A stretch of DNA of 17,610 bases, from positions 1 to 17,610 of the forward strand of contig DATJBC010000061.1 of NCBI GenBank assembly GCA_035515515.1, written 5' to 3'. Position numbers and translations under genes: made by a program. Of the stretch, positions 1 through 6,572 are shown in pieces (the stretch's first letter is position 1; each line of letters starts with the position of its first letter). Under the pieces are notes generated by a model, which searched no databases, was not told where the DNA came from, and saw only the letters and a program-made list of their open reading frames with translations. Source of the stretch: DATJBC01 sp035515515 (GTDB taxonomy: Bacteria > Actinomycetota > Acidimicrobiia > Acidimicrobiales > UBA8190).

Positions 1-1037
1 GCTACGACCTGACGGGCAAGAAGGTGGCCGTGGTGGGCACGGGGGCGTCGTCGATCCAGTTCATCCCCCAGATCCAGCCGCTCGTCGACCGGCTGGTGCT
101 GTTCCAGCGCAGCGCGCCGTGGGTGCTGCCCCGGCGGGACCGTGCCATCGGCCCTGTCGAGCGCGCCGTGTACCGCCACGTCCCGGGCGCCCAGCGCCTG
201 GTGCGGGCGGCCATCTACTGGGGGCGGGAGGGATACGTGCTCGGGTTCGCGCGGCGTCCCGGGCTGCTGCGCCTGGCGCAGCGGGTGTCGCTCGCCCACC
301 TGCGCCGCCAGGTCCCCGACGAGGAGCTGCGGGCCGTCCTCACCCCCCGCTACACGATGGGGTGCAAGCGCATCCTTCTCTCCGACGACTACTACCCGGC
401 GCTCTCCCGTCCCAACGTGGAAGTCGTCGGCGCGGGGGTGGCCGAGGTGAGAGAGCACGCCGTGGTGGGCAGCGACGGGTCGGTGCACGACGTCGACGCC
501 GTCATCTTCGGCACCGGGTTCCACGTCACCGACTTCCCGGCCGCCGCGCACATCCACCGCGGGGACGGCACGAGCCTGGCGCAGGTGTGGCGTGAGGGCA
601 TGGAGGCCTACAAGGGCACCACCGTGGCGGGGTTCCCCAACCTGTTCTTCCTGGTGGGCCCCAACACGGGCCTGGGCCATTCCTCCATGGTGTTCATGAT
701 CGAGTCCCAGGTGGCCTACGTCCTCGACGCCCTGCGCACCATGGAGCGCCGCCGGCTGCGCACCGTCGATGTCGACGCCGGCGCCCAGGCCCGTTTCAAC
801 GCCGGGCTCGTGGACCAGCTGGCCGGCTCGGTGTGGAACACGGGCGGGTGCCACAGCTGGTACCTCGACGCCCGGGGCCGCAACACCACGTTGTGGCCCG
901 GGTTCAGCTTCGAGTTCCGCCGCCAGACCCGGCGCTTCGACGTGGAGCACTACCGCGTCGAGGAGCGCCCCGACCCCGACGCCCCGCCGAGACCGGCCGC
1001 GTCGCCCGTCCCTGCGGGGGCGGGCGCGGACCGCTGA
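1..1037 (+). CDS. Flavin-containing (Baeyer-Villiger type) monooxygenase, 5' end missing
   Basis: This is the C-terminal two-thirds of an FAD/NADPH-dependent monooxygenase; 344 codons are visible in the frame starting at base 3. Enzymes of this family insert oxygen into ketones or oxidise heteroatoms in the cytoplasm. The visible part opens with the NADPH-binding Rossmann strand and loop (KKVAVVGTGASSIQF, visible residues 6-20). The family's conserved GTGF turn lies at residues 170-173. Further on come FPNLFFLVGPNTGLGHSS and a C-terminal WNTGGCHSWYLD block, both typical of actinobacterial Baeyer-Villiger/FMO-like enzymes. About 150-180 N-terminal residues, carrying the FAD-binding GxGxxG, must lie upstream. 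The final 25 residues are Pro/Ala/Arg-rich and look like a disordered tail. The gene ends in TGA, 28 nt before the stop of the convergent HEMWH gene. The family call is firm; the choice between true Baeyer-Villiger oxidation and N- or S-oxidation is open. Confidence 0.9.
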   Translation, partial: YDLTGKKVAVVGTGASSIQFIPQIQPLVDRLVLFQRSAPWVLPRRDRAIGPVERAVYRHVPGAQRLVRAAIYWGREGYVLGFARRPGLLRLAQRVSLAHLRRQVPDEELRAVLTPRYTMGCKRILLSDDYYPALSRPNVEVVGAGVAEVREHAVVGSDGSVHDVDAVIFGTGFHVTDFPAAAHIHRGDGTSLAQVWREGMEAYKGTTVAGFPNLFFLVGPNTGLGHSSMVFMIESQVAYVLDALRTMERRRLRTVDVDAGAQARFNAGLVDQLAGSVWNTGGCHSWYLDARGRNTTLWPGFSFEFRRQTRRFDVEHYRVEERPDPDAPPRPAASPVPAGAGADR

Positions 1038-1065
1038 GCGACGCTGGGTGCCCGCGGGTCGGTGA

Positions 1066-2289
1066 TCAGCGGGTCGGGGGGACGAAGAACTCCTCGAGCA
1101 ACTCGCCGAAGCGGGCCACCACCGGCGTCACGTCGCCCGCGCGGCACCACCACGCCCTGAAGAGCTCGGCGCCTGCTTCGTCAGCGCTGGTCGTCGCGTA
1201 GGGGGACACCTCCTCGAAGAGCCGTACCCATGCGGCCTTCCAGGGCTCGGGTGCGTTCCGTTCGTGGCCTTTCACGGCCTGTTCCAGGGTCTCCACGCCC
1301 AGATGCTGTCCGAGCAGTCGCCTGAACGCGACGCTCTCCTTGAAGCGCTTCAGCTCGAAGATGGCTTCGACCACGTGCCACATCTCATGCGCAGTCGTCG
1401 CATCGGCTGCGACGAAGGGGAGCTGAGGACCACCGGTCACAAGACGCTGGGCGGTCCCGCGCTCCATCGCCTGGCTCGTCTCGGCGGCCCGCTGCGCGTG
1501 CAACGCCATCGCGGGGTACGCCAGCACGTGGCCGAAGTGCAGGTGGATGGTCGACTGCTGCAGCTCGGCCACTCCGCTGTGGCTGCCGTGGACGAGGCCC
1601 CGCTCTGACCGGTCGACGGCGATGGCGCGGAGGGAACCGGCCTCGGTCGGGAAGCGTCGGATCACCGAGACGGCGGTGTCGGCGATACGGGCGACGCCCT
1701 CGGGCATGAGATCTGGCCGGTCGGGGACGCTCAAGGTGAAAGGACGCCCCGGCCCCCCTCCGATCCTCACGCGGATCGTGTCGCTCACACCTCCGACGAG
1801 CCGCCCCGTCAGGCGCCCGAGCGGGCCCGGCCGGCGAACGGGGGTCACCGTGATGCCGAACTCCGTCAGAGCCCGAGTGAGCAGCGCCGATCTCTCGGCG
1901 CGGTTGTGTGGCCGCTCGGGTGGCTGGACCGGGCGCCCGAGGTCGAGCTCGACGGGATCGCGCAGCCGACCGGAAGCGCCGTGCTCGCGCAGGGCGTGTC
2001 TCACCACGACCGACGAGGAAGCCACGAGGAGCCGCCTGAACCCCTGCGATGCCGCGCGGTGCGCGAGGGCGGCGGCCACGCCGTACACGTCTTCGACCGA
2101 TACCGCGGACGCGGGGTCGAGGACGACAAGGGCTCTGACACCGTCCTCACCCGGCGCCCAGCGCACGACCGCCAGGCGCGTCCGTGATCGGACGGCCTCC
2201 AGCTCGTCGGCTCCTTGCGGCGCGGGCCGCAGCTCGACGAGGCGGGCCGTCGACTGGCGGGGAGGGAGCTCCCCGTCCCCACCGGACAC
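1066..2289 (-). CDS. Unrecognised protein with HEMWH zinc-metallopeptidase motif
   Basis: I do not recognise a named family. From the chosen GTG at 2289 the product is 407 aa. A canonical zinc-peptidase helix, TTAHEMWHVVEAIFE, lies near residue 300 (HExxH encoded at 1389-1375). An edge-strand-like STIHLHFGHVLAY precedes it by about 50 residues. About 70 residues later comes DEAGAELFRAWW (from 1182), where a glutamate could be the third zinc ligand, as in gluzincins. The first 120 residues form an alpha/beta pattern resembling a degenerate GNAT fold. There is no signal peptide or membrane segment. The start at 2289 was chosen because TAGATT (2302-2297) lies exactly 7 nt upstream, a leaderless arrangement. 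A GTG at 2412 would extend it by 41 residues into the amidohydrolase gene and has no Shine-Dalgarno. Third codon positions are visibly less GC-biased than in the neighbours, suggesting transfer or relaxed constraint. That this is a real coding gene is likely; peptidase activity is inferred. Confidence 0.75.
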   Translation of the reverse strand: MSGGDGELPPRQSTARLVELRPAPQGADELEAVRSRTRLAVVRWAPGEDGVRALVVLDPASAVSVEDVYGVAAALAHRAASQGFRRLLVASSSVVVRHALREHGASGRLRDPVELDLGRPVQPPERPHNRAERSALLTRALTEFGITVTPVRRPGPLGRLTGRLVGGVSDTIRVRIGGGPGRPFTLSVPDRPDLMPEGVARIADTAVSVIRRFPTEAGSLRAIAVDRSERGLVHGSHSGVAELQQSTIHLHFGHVLAYPAMALHAQRAAETSQAMERGTAQRLVTGGPQLPFVAADATTAHEMWHVVEAIFELKRFKESVAFRRLLGQHLGVETLEQAVKGHERNAPEPWKAAWVRLFEEVSPYATTSADEAGAELFRAWWCRAGDVTPVVARFGELLEEFFVPPTR

Positions 2290-2302
2290 GCGGGAGAATC
2301 TA
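2290..2302 (-). promoter_or_regulatory. Leaderless -10 element of the HEMWH gene
   Basis: On the minus strand TAGATT (2302-2297) matches the actinobacterial -10 consensus TAnnnT. It is followed by exactly 7 nt and then GTG (2289-2287), so transcription would start at or next to the start codon. No -35 match is evident. The same spacing recurs upstream of the genes at 6573 and 9033. Confidence 0.42.
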
Positions 2303-2356
2303 CGGCCGACGGCCGCGTATCGAGGCGTCAGCGACGTCCCTGCGCGGGGCGGGGCG

Positions 2357-4024
2357 TCAGCTGCGCAGGACCACCCCGGGACGGGCGTCGAGGCCTTCGG
2401 TGGCGGCCTCACCGTCGACGCGGATGGGCACCCCGTTGACGAGGACGTGGGTGACCCCGACGGGCTGGTCCGCGGTGAGCCGCTCGCCGTCGGCCGGGAA
2501 GTCGTAGACCCGCCGCAGGGGCCCCGGGGCGACGGTGTCGGGGTCGAACACGCACAGATCCGCGGCCTGGCCCGGAGCCACGGTGCCCCGGTCCGACAGG
2601 CCGTAGACGCCGGCGGGCTCGCCGGTGAGCTTGTGGACGGCGCGCTCGAGGGGCATGACGCCCCGGTCGCGCACCCAGTTGCCGAGCAGGTCGGTGGCGA
2701 AGCAGGCGTCGCACAGCTGCGACACGTGCGCGCCCGAATCGGCCAGGCCCAAGAGCACGTTGTCGCGCGGCAGCAGCCAGGCGATCCCGTCGGGGTCGTT
2801 GTTGGCCAGCACCGACCAGAAGCGCGTCTTGAGGTCGTCGTCGAGCGAGATGTCGAGGACGACGTCGAGCGGCGTGAAGCCGCGCTCGGCGGCCAGCTCC
2901 ACCACGGACCGGTCGACGAGCTCGGGGTGCGAGGCCGACTCCGCCACCGACACCGACGGCCAATTGAACGGGAGCCCGCCGCCCGCGCCGGACAGCTCCT
3001 CCCAGGAGGCCGCCCGCCAGGCCGGGTCGCGGTAGGCGGCCTTGCGGGCCTCGTGGTCGAGCCCCATGATCTTGGAGAAGCTGGGACGTGCGTTGAGCGT
3101 GAACGGCTCCGCCAGGTTCATCTGGAACACGAGCGGCCGGCACGACACCTGGGGCCACACCTCGACCCCCTCCCGGCGCGCGGCGTCGTTCTCGGCCACC
3201 ACCTTCTCGTGGTACGGGAAGTCCTTCACGGTGAGCAACGCCGTCCAGGTGATGGGGCGGCCCACCTCGCGCTGGATGTCGAAGAGCTGGCGGTTGGGGA
3301 TCACCCCCCCGGGGAGCAGGGCCACCACGCCCTTCCCGGCGTCGTGCACCGGGGCCAGCAGGGCGCGCAGCTCGTCCACGTCCGCCACGCGCGACGGGAC
3401 GGGGCGGCCGCCGTCCCCGTTGTGGGTGGGCGACGCGCTGGAGGCGAAGCCCATGGCGCCGGCCGCCATCGACTCGGCCACGACCGCCTGCATGCGGGCG
3501 AGCTCGTCGGGGGTGGCGGCCCGCTCGTAGGAGTCCTCGCCCATGACGTACATGCGCACCGCGGTGTGCCCCACGTAGCACCCGTAGTTGAGGGCGCTCC
3601 CCCGCCGCTCGACGGCGTCGAGGTACTGGGGGAAGGTCTCGAACTCGTCCCAGGGCACCCCCACCGACAGCGTGTCGAAGCTCATGTCCTCCACGTGCTG
3701 GAGCGTGCGCGCCAGGAGGGGGGCCAGCGCGCGGCGGATGGGGGCGATGGAGAAGCCGCAGTTGCCCGCCACCACGCTGGTCACGCCGTGGAAGGCCGAC
3801 GGCGTGAGCCACGGGTCCCAGAACACCTGGGCGTCGTAGTGGGTGTGGATGTCGATGAACCCGGGGGCCACCACCTGGCCCGAGGCGTCGAGCTCACGGT
3901 CGCCCGACAGGCCCTCGCCCACGCCCACGATGCGCCCGTCGGCCACGGCCACGTCCGCGGGCCGGCCCGGGGCCCCGGTGCCGTCGATGAGCGTTCCCCC
4001 TCGGATCACGATGTCGCCGTCCAC
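2357..4024 (-). CDS. N-acyl-D-amino-acid deacylase family amidohydrolase
   Basis: This 555-aa cytoplasmic amidohydrolase resembles D-aminoacylases (COG3653), which release D-amino acids from N-acyl derivatives. The N-terminal beta-sandwich strand (IVIRGGTLIDGTG, residues 5-17) leads into the metal site FIDIHTHYDAQ, with His60 and His62. VVAGNCGF (residues 84-91) carries Cys89, which corresponds to the unusual cysteine zinc ligand known in D-aminoacylase. GLADSGAHVS contains Asp429, the likely catalytic acid/base. The C-terminus shows the usual LTGEPAGVYGLSDRGTVAPGQAADLCVFD return to the beta-sandwich. The start is GTG at 4024, preceded by a strong GAGGAGGG 4 nt upstream; the open frame continues further upstream but in unlike, Arg/Pro/Gly-rich sequence. 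The lipoprotein gene lies 95 nt upstream and the HEMWH gene begins 67 nt downstream. The exact substrate is unknown: the family also includes hydantoinase-like and lactonase-like members. Confidence 0.9.
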   Translation of the reverse strand: MDGDIVIRGGTLIDGTGAPGRPADVAVADGRIVGVGEGLSGDRELDASGQVVAPGFIDIHTHYDAQVFWDPWLTPSAFHGVTSVVAGNCGFSIAPIRRALAPLLARTLQHVEDMSFDTLSVGVPWDEFETFPQYLDAVERRGSALNYGCYVGHTAVRMYVMGEDSYERAATPDELARMQAVVAESMAAGAMGFASSASPTHNGDGGRPVPSRVADVDELRALLAPVHDAGKGVVALLPGGVIPNRQLFDIQREVGRPITWTALLTVKDFPYHEKVVAENDAARREGVEVWPQVSCRPLVFQMNLAEPFTLNARPSFSKIMGLDHEARKAAYRDPAWRAASWEELSGAGGGLPFNWPSVSVAESASHPELVDRSVVELAAERGFTPLDVVLDISLDDDLKTRFWSVLANNDPDGIAWLLPRDNVLLGLADSGAHVSQLCDACFATDLLGNWVRDRGVMPLERAVHKLTGEPAGVYGLSDRGTVAPGQAADLCVFDPDTVAPGPLRRVYDFPADGERLTADQPVGVTHVLVNGVPIRVDGEAATEGLDARPGVVLRS

Positions 4025-4058
4025 GGGCCCTCCTCGTGTCGTTGCCGGCCGGCCGCCT

Positions 4059-4096
4059 CCCCCGCACGGCCCATGCATCGTCGCAGACGGCGGGGG
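4059..4096 (-). terminator. Possible hairpin terminator after the lipoprotein gene
   Basis: CCCCCGC (4059-4065) and GCGGGGG (4090-4096) form a perfect 7-bp GC stem with a 24-nt loop, about 23 nt past the lipoprotein stop and upstream of the amidohydrolase RBS. There is no U tract, which is common in high-GC actinobacteria. The long loop makes the call weak. The remainder of the 95-nt gap shows only the amidohydrolase Shine-Dalgarno. Confidence 0.28.
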
Positions 4097-4119
4097 CCGG
4101 TGCCCAGGCGGAGCGGCGG

Positions 4120-5223
4120 TCAGCGCACCTGCAGGGTGGCGGTGGCGGCGGGCACACCGGCGATCATCCACACGACCGTGGCGACCTGGTGGGGGACGAC
4201 GGTCATGCCCTGGAAGGGAGGCTGGGCGTCGGCGAACACGAAGCGCATGTCGAAGACGATGCGCTGGTGGGCGAGCAGCTGCGCCGGGGCGGCCTGGCAA
4301 TTGAGCAGGCCCGTCTCGGTGAGCCGGCCCGTGACGACCGTCCCCGGCGGGTTGGGCGCCCCGGCGTAGGCCTTGCCCGACACCCCGACGGCGTACCCCG
4401 GGCACGGGGCCAGCGAGACCGGGTGCGACGCCGTGTCGGTGAGCGTCACCGTGAAGTCCAACGACGGAGCGTCGGGCGCCACCGGGGCACCGAGCTCGAC
4501 GGACGCCGACAGCGCCCCCCGGTCGGGGGGCACGGGCTGGCCCAGGTCCCCGGGGCCGGACACGAACCCCAGCACGAGCGGGCCGTTGGGCTGGCGGCGC
4601 GGCGCGCAGGGCGGCGGCGGCCCGGAGACGGAGAGGTCGACGGAGGCGGCCTCGAAGGCGACGCGCAGGGTGACCGGGGCCGGCCCGCAGTACGGGCCCT
4701 CCCAGCGCACGAGCATCACCGGCGCCGCCGGGCGCGCGCCCAGGGCGTAGGGGAACGGCCCCACCGGGGGGTTCACCGGGTGGGCGCCGGTGGGCACCAC
4801 CGTCACGGCGAGGACGCGCCCGACGGCGTCCAGGACGGCGCCCGACACCGACGTCGCGGAGACCGAGCACGAGGCCGTGGGCGACCCCGGGGTGGCCCAC
4901 AGCGACACCGCCCCCTGCGTGGCGCCCGCCCGGCGCGCCAGCGACACGGCGCCGTGGACCTGGCCGGGCCGGCACGGCAGCGGGAGCAGGGGGTCGGCGT
5001 AGACGTCGCCGGGAAACGACCCCGGGGGGCGCACGTCGGCCTCGGTCGCCGCCAGCGGCGCCCACGGCACCGGGCCCAGCGTGGCGGGGGCGGGCGGCCG
5101 GCTGGGCCCGGGGGCGGGCGCCCGGCCCCGGGGCACGGCGGCGGTGGCGCACCCCCCGGCCAGGACGACGAGCGCGCCCAGGGCGCCCGCCGTGGCCCGC
5201 CAGGGTGCCCGGTGCCCGTCCAT
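4120..5223 (-). CDS. Secreted lipoprotein with a DUF4232-like domain
   Basis: This 367-aa protein is predicted to be exported and lipid-anchored. A short basic N-region (His4, Arg5, Arg9) is followed by a hydrophobic stretch AGALGALVVLAGG and a lipobox cysteine at residue 25 (LAGGC). A Pro/Ala-rich linker runs to about residue 75. Residues 80-206 show a DUF4232-like pattern, with Cys84, Cys119, Cys179 and Cys206 likely forming disulfides, and SLWATPGSPTASCSV and VRWEGPYCGPAPVTL as landmarks. The remaining part is beta-rich with two more cysteines (APCPGYAVG and GLLNCQ) and resembles a second sandwich domain. The start is ATG at 5223, or GTG one codon earlier; neither has a good Shine-Dalgarno. 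It is transcribed toward the amidohydrolase and divergently from the gene at 5383. Its function is unknown; a surface-exposed binding or adhesion-like role is only a guess. Confidence 0.82.
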   Translation of the reverse strand: MDGHRAPWRATAGALGALVVLAGGCATAAVPRGRAPAPGPSRPPAPATLGPVPWAPLAATEADVRPPGSFPGDVYADPLLPLPCRPGQVHGAVSLARRAGATQGAVSLWATPGSPTASCSVSATSVSGAVLDAVGRVLAVTVVPTGAHPVNPPVGPFPYALGARPAAPVMLVRWEGPYCGPAPVTLRVAFEAASVDLSVSGPPPPCAPRRQPNGPLVLGFVSGPGDLGQPVPPDRGALSASVELGAPVAPDAPSLDFTVTLTDTASHPVSLAPCPGYAVGVSGKAYAGAPNPPGTVVTGRLTETGLLNCQAAPAQLLAHQRIVFDMRFVFADAQPPFQGMTVVPHQVATVVWMIAGVPAATATLQVR

Positions 5224-5339
5224 CACCTGGTTCGGACGGGCCGGCGCCCGCCCCGGTTCCCGGGCCGCGGGGTTGCACCCGCCAACGACCCGTCACGGCT
5301 TCGTCAACCGATCTCAAGGGATTCGCGCGCCGTCCCAGG

Positions 5340-5345
5340 TACCGT
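5340..5345 (+). promoter_or_regulatory. Candidate -10 element for the small barrel-protein gene
   Basis: TACCGT fits TAnnnT and would give a 5' leader of roughly 30 nt containing the GGAGGG Shine-Dalgarno at 5371-5376. The identical hexamer occurs upstream of the gene at 9033. No convincing -35 is seen. It lies in the 159-bp divergent gap (5224-5382), which otherwise shows no gene. Confidence 0.3.
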
Positions 5346-5382
5346 CGCCCCCGACGGGCGGCCAGACGACGGAGGGTGTGCC

Positions 5383-5679
5383 ATGGGATTCATCCAGATC
5401 GTGGATGTGCAGACGTCCAAGTTCGACGAGGTGCGGAAGACGGGCGACGAGTGGGAGCAGGCCACGGCGGGCAGGCGCACGGCCCGGCGGCGGGTGTTGT
5501 GCCAGGACCGCGACAACCCCGGCCGCTACTACAACATCGTGTTCTTCGACTCCTTCGAGTCGGCCATGGAGAACTCGTCGCTGCCCGAGACCCAGGCCCT
5601 GTCGGAGAAGCTCATGAGCTACGCGGAGAAGCCCCCGTCGTTCGTCAACCTCGACGTGATCGAGGACCGGGCGCTGTAG
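5383..5679 (+). CDS. Small dimeric alpha/beta-barrel (ABM-like) protein
   Basis: This 98-aa cytoplasmic protein has the strand-helix-strand rhythm of the ferredoxin-like dimeric barrel family, which includes antibiotic-biosynthesis-type monooxygenases. FIQIVDVQTSKFDEV is the first strand and helix. GRYYNIVFFDSFESAMENSSLPETQALSEKL is the core strand plus helix that is diagnostic for this group in actinobacteria, and SFVNLDVIED is the final strand. The start is ATG at 5383 with GGAGGG 6 nt upstream, a near-ideal site. It is single-gene in orientation, between the divergent lipoprotein gene and the convergent SDR gene, whose stop is 22 nt away. Members can be cofactor-free oxygenases, haem-binding proteins or simple stress proteins, and the sequence does not decide which. 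No cysteine or obvious metal-binding motif is present apart from one Cys (VLCQD). Confidence 0.85.
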   Translation: MGFIQIVDVQTSKFDEVRKTGDEWEQATAGRRTARRRVLCQDRDNPGRYYNIVFFDSFESAMENSSLPETQALSEKLMSYAEKPPSFVNLDVIEDRAL

Positions 5680-5681
5680 GC

Positions 5682-5701
5682 GCCCCCGGGCGGACGGGGG
5701 C
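5682..5701. terminator. Possible bidirectional terminator between convergent genes
   Basis: GCCCCC (5682-5687) and GGGGGC (5696-5701) form a 6-bp all-GC stem with an 8-nt loop. It fills the 22-nt gap between the two convergent stop codons, so it could serve both strands. No U tract flanks it. Confidence 0.4.
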
Positions 5702-6505
5702 TCAGCGGAGGCCGAGCACCTCGGTCACCCCGTGGTCGCGTCCCGCGGTGTAGCCGCCGTCGACCACGAGCGCGTGTCCGGTCACGAAGGACGCGTCCGA
5801 CGACAACAAGAACGCGGCCGCGGCGGCGATCTCCTCGGGACGGCCGTAGCGCCCGAGCTTGTGCTCCCTGGCGATCTCCCGGCGGGCGCGCTCCATGCCC
5901 TCCATGCCGAAGATGGCCTGGGTCATGGGCGTGTCGATGAAGCCGGGGCAGATGGTGTTCACGCGGATGCCCCGCCCGGCGTAGTCGATGGCCATGTTCT
6001 TCGTGAGGATGACGACGCCGCCCTTCGACGCGCTGTAGGAGCTGCCGCCGGCGGTGCCCTCGATGCCCTCGATGCTGGCGATGGTCACGACGGCGCCGCG
6101 GGCGTCGTCCACGGGCGGCTGCTCGATCATCCGGGCCAGCACGTGCTTGGCGGTGAGGAACGTCCCGAAGAGGTTGACCCCCACCACCCGGTCCCACTCG
6201 GCCGCGTCGAGCATGTGCACCGCCCCGCCCCCCGCCACGCCCGCTGCGTTCACGAGGCCGTCGATGCGGCCGAAGGTGCGCGCCGCCTCCGCCACGAGCG
6301 CCACGACCGACGCCTCGTCCCGGACGTCGACGGGGGCGAAGGACCACGAGCCTCCGCCGGCCGGCTCGCTCGGCGCGCCCGGGGCGACGGACAGGTCCGC
6401 GCCCAGCACGTTGGCGCCCTCCTCGAGGAGGCGCTGCGCGCTGGCGCGCCCGATGCCCGACGCCGCGCCGGTCACGATGATGTTCTTGCCCGTCAGGCCG
6501 CGCAT
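5702..6505 (-). CDS. Classical short-chain dehydrogenase/reductase (SDR)
   Basis: This 267-aa NAD(P)-dependent oxidoreductase is of standard SDR length. The cofactor loop is TGAASGIG (residues 12-19), and Asp60 in PVDVRD contacts the adenine. NAAG lies at 86-89 and Asn111 begins NLFGTF. The catalytic set is Ser144 (TIASIEG), Tyr157 and Lys161 (SSYSASK). ICPGFIDTPM follows at 185-194. The C-terminus has the usual FVTGHALVVDGGY. Asp37 at the end of the second strand (LGADLS) favours NAD over NADP. The start is ATG at 6505, with GAGGAGG 5 nt upstream. It is divergent from the luciferase-like gene across a 67-bp gap and ends convergently with the barrel-protein gene. The alcohol/ketone substrate is unknown; the neighbours suggest a role in catabolism of a hydrophobic alcohol or ketone. 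Confidence 0.94.
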   Translation of the reverse strand: MRGLTGKNIIVTGAASGIGRASAQRLLEEGANVLGADLSVAPGAPSEPAGGGSWSFAPVDVRDEASVVALVAEAARTFGRIDGLVNAAGVAGGGAVHMLDAAEWDRVVGVNLFGTFLTAKHVLARMIEQPPVDDARGAVVTIASIEGIEGTAGGSSYSASKGGVVILTKNMAIDYAGRGIRVNTICPGFIDTPMTQAIFGMEGMERARREIAREHKLGRYGRPEEIAAAAAFLLSSDASFVTGHALVVDGGYTAGRDHGVTEVLGLR

Positions 6506-6536
6506 GGGCCCTCCTCGCGTGTCGGAGTCCTCGGTC

Positions 6537-6565
6537 TTGTCGCCGGGTGGGCTGGATGATAGGAC
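6537..6565 (+). promoter_or_regulatory. Promoter of the luciferase-like monooxygenase/esterase operon
   Basis: TTGTCG (6537-6542) is followed by a 17-bp spacer and TAGGAC (6560-6565), then 7 nt and the GTG start at 6573. The spacer is ideal for a housekeeping sigma factor and the transcript would be leaderless. There is no Shine-Dalgarno before the GTG, which agrees with this. The last base of the -10 departs from TAnnnT. Confidence 0.52.
6556..6561 (-). promoter_or_regulatory. Candidate -10 element of the SDR gene
   Basis: Read on the minus strand, these bases are TATCAT, one mismatch from TATAAT and a match to TAnnnT. The expected leader to the SDR start would be about 45 nt and include its Shine-Dalgarno. 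It overlaps the plus-strand -10 (6560-6565) by 2 bp. No good -35 is visible. Confidence 0.33.
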
Positions 6566-6572
6566 CCTGGCC

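Noticed and set aside
1054..1077. A 9-bp direct repeat GCGGGTCGG at 1054-1062 and 1069-1077
   Set aside because: It is too short and too GC-rich to mean anything, and spans the end of the HEMWH gene and a 28-nt convergent gap.
2290..2412. A longer version of the HEMWH protein starting at GTG 2412
   Set aside because: It would overlap the amidohydrolase by 56 nt and has no Shine-Dalgarno. The GTG at 2289 has a -10 box at leaderless spacing.
1547..4369. A 940-codon plus-strand open frame
   Set aside because: It runs antisense to both the HEMWH gene and the amidohydrolase, each of which has clear motifs and starts. The composition is low-complexity and typical of a shadow frame.
4025..5317. 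Extension of the amidohydrolase frame upstream to 5317 as an N-terminal fusion
   Set aside because: The extra 431 residues are Arg/Pro/Gly-rich and lie over the lipoprotein gene in another frame. The GTG at 4024 has a strong Shine-Dalgarno and gives the normal family length.
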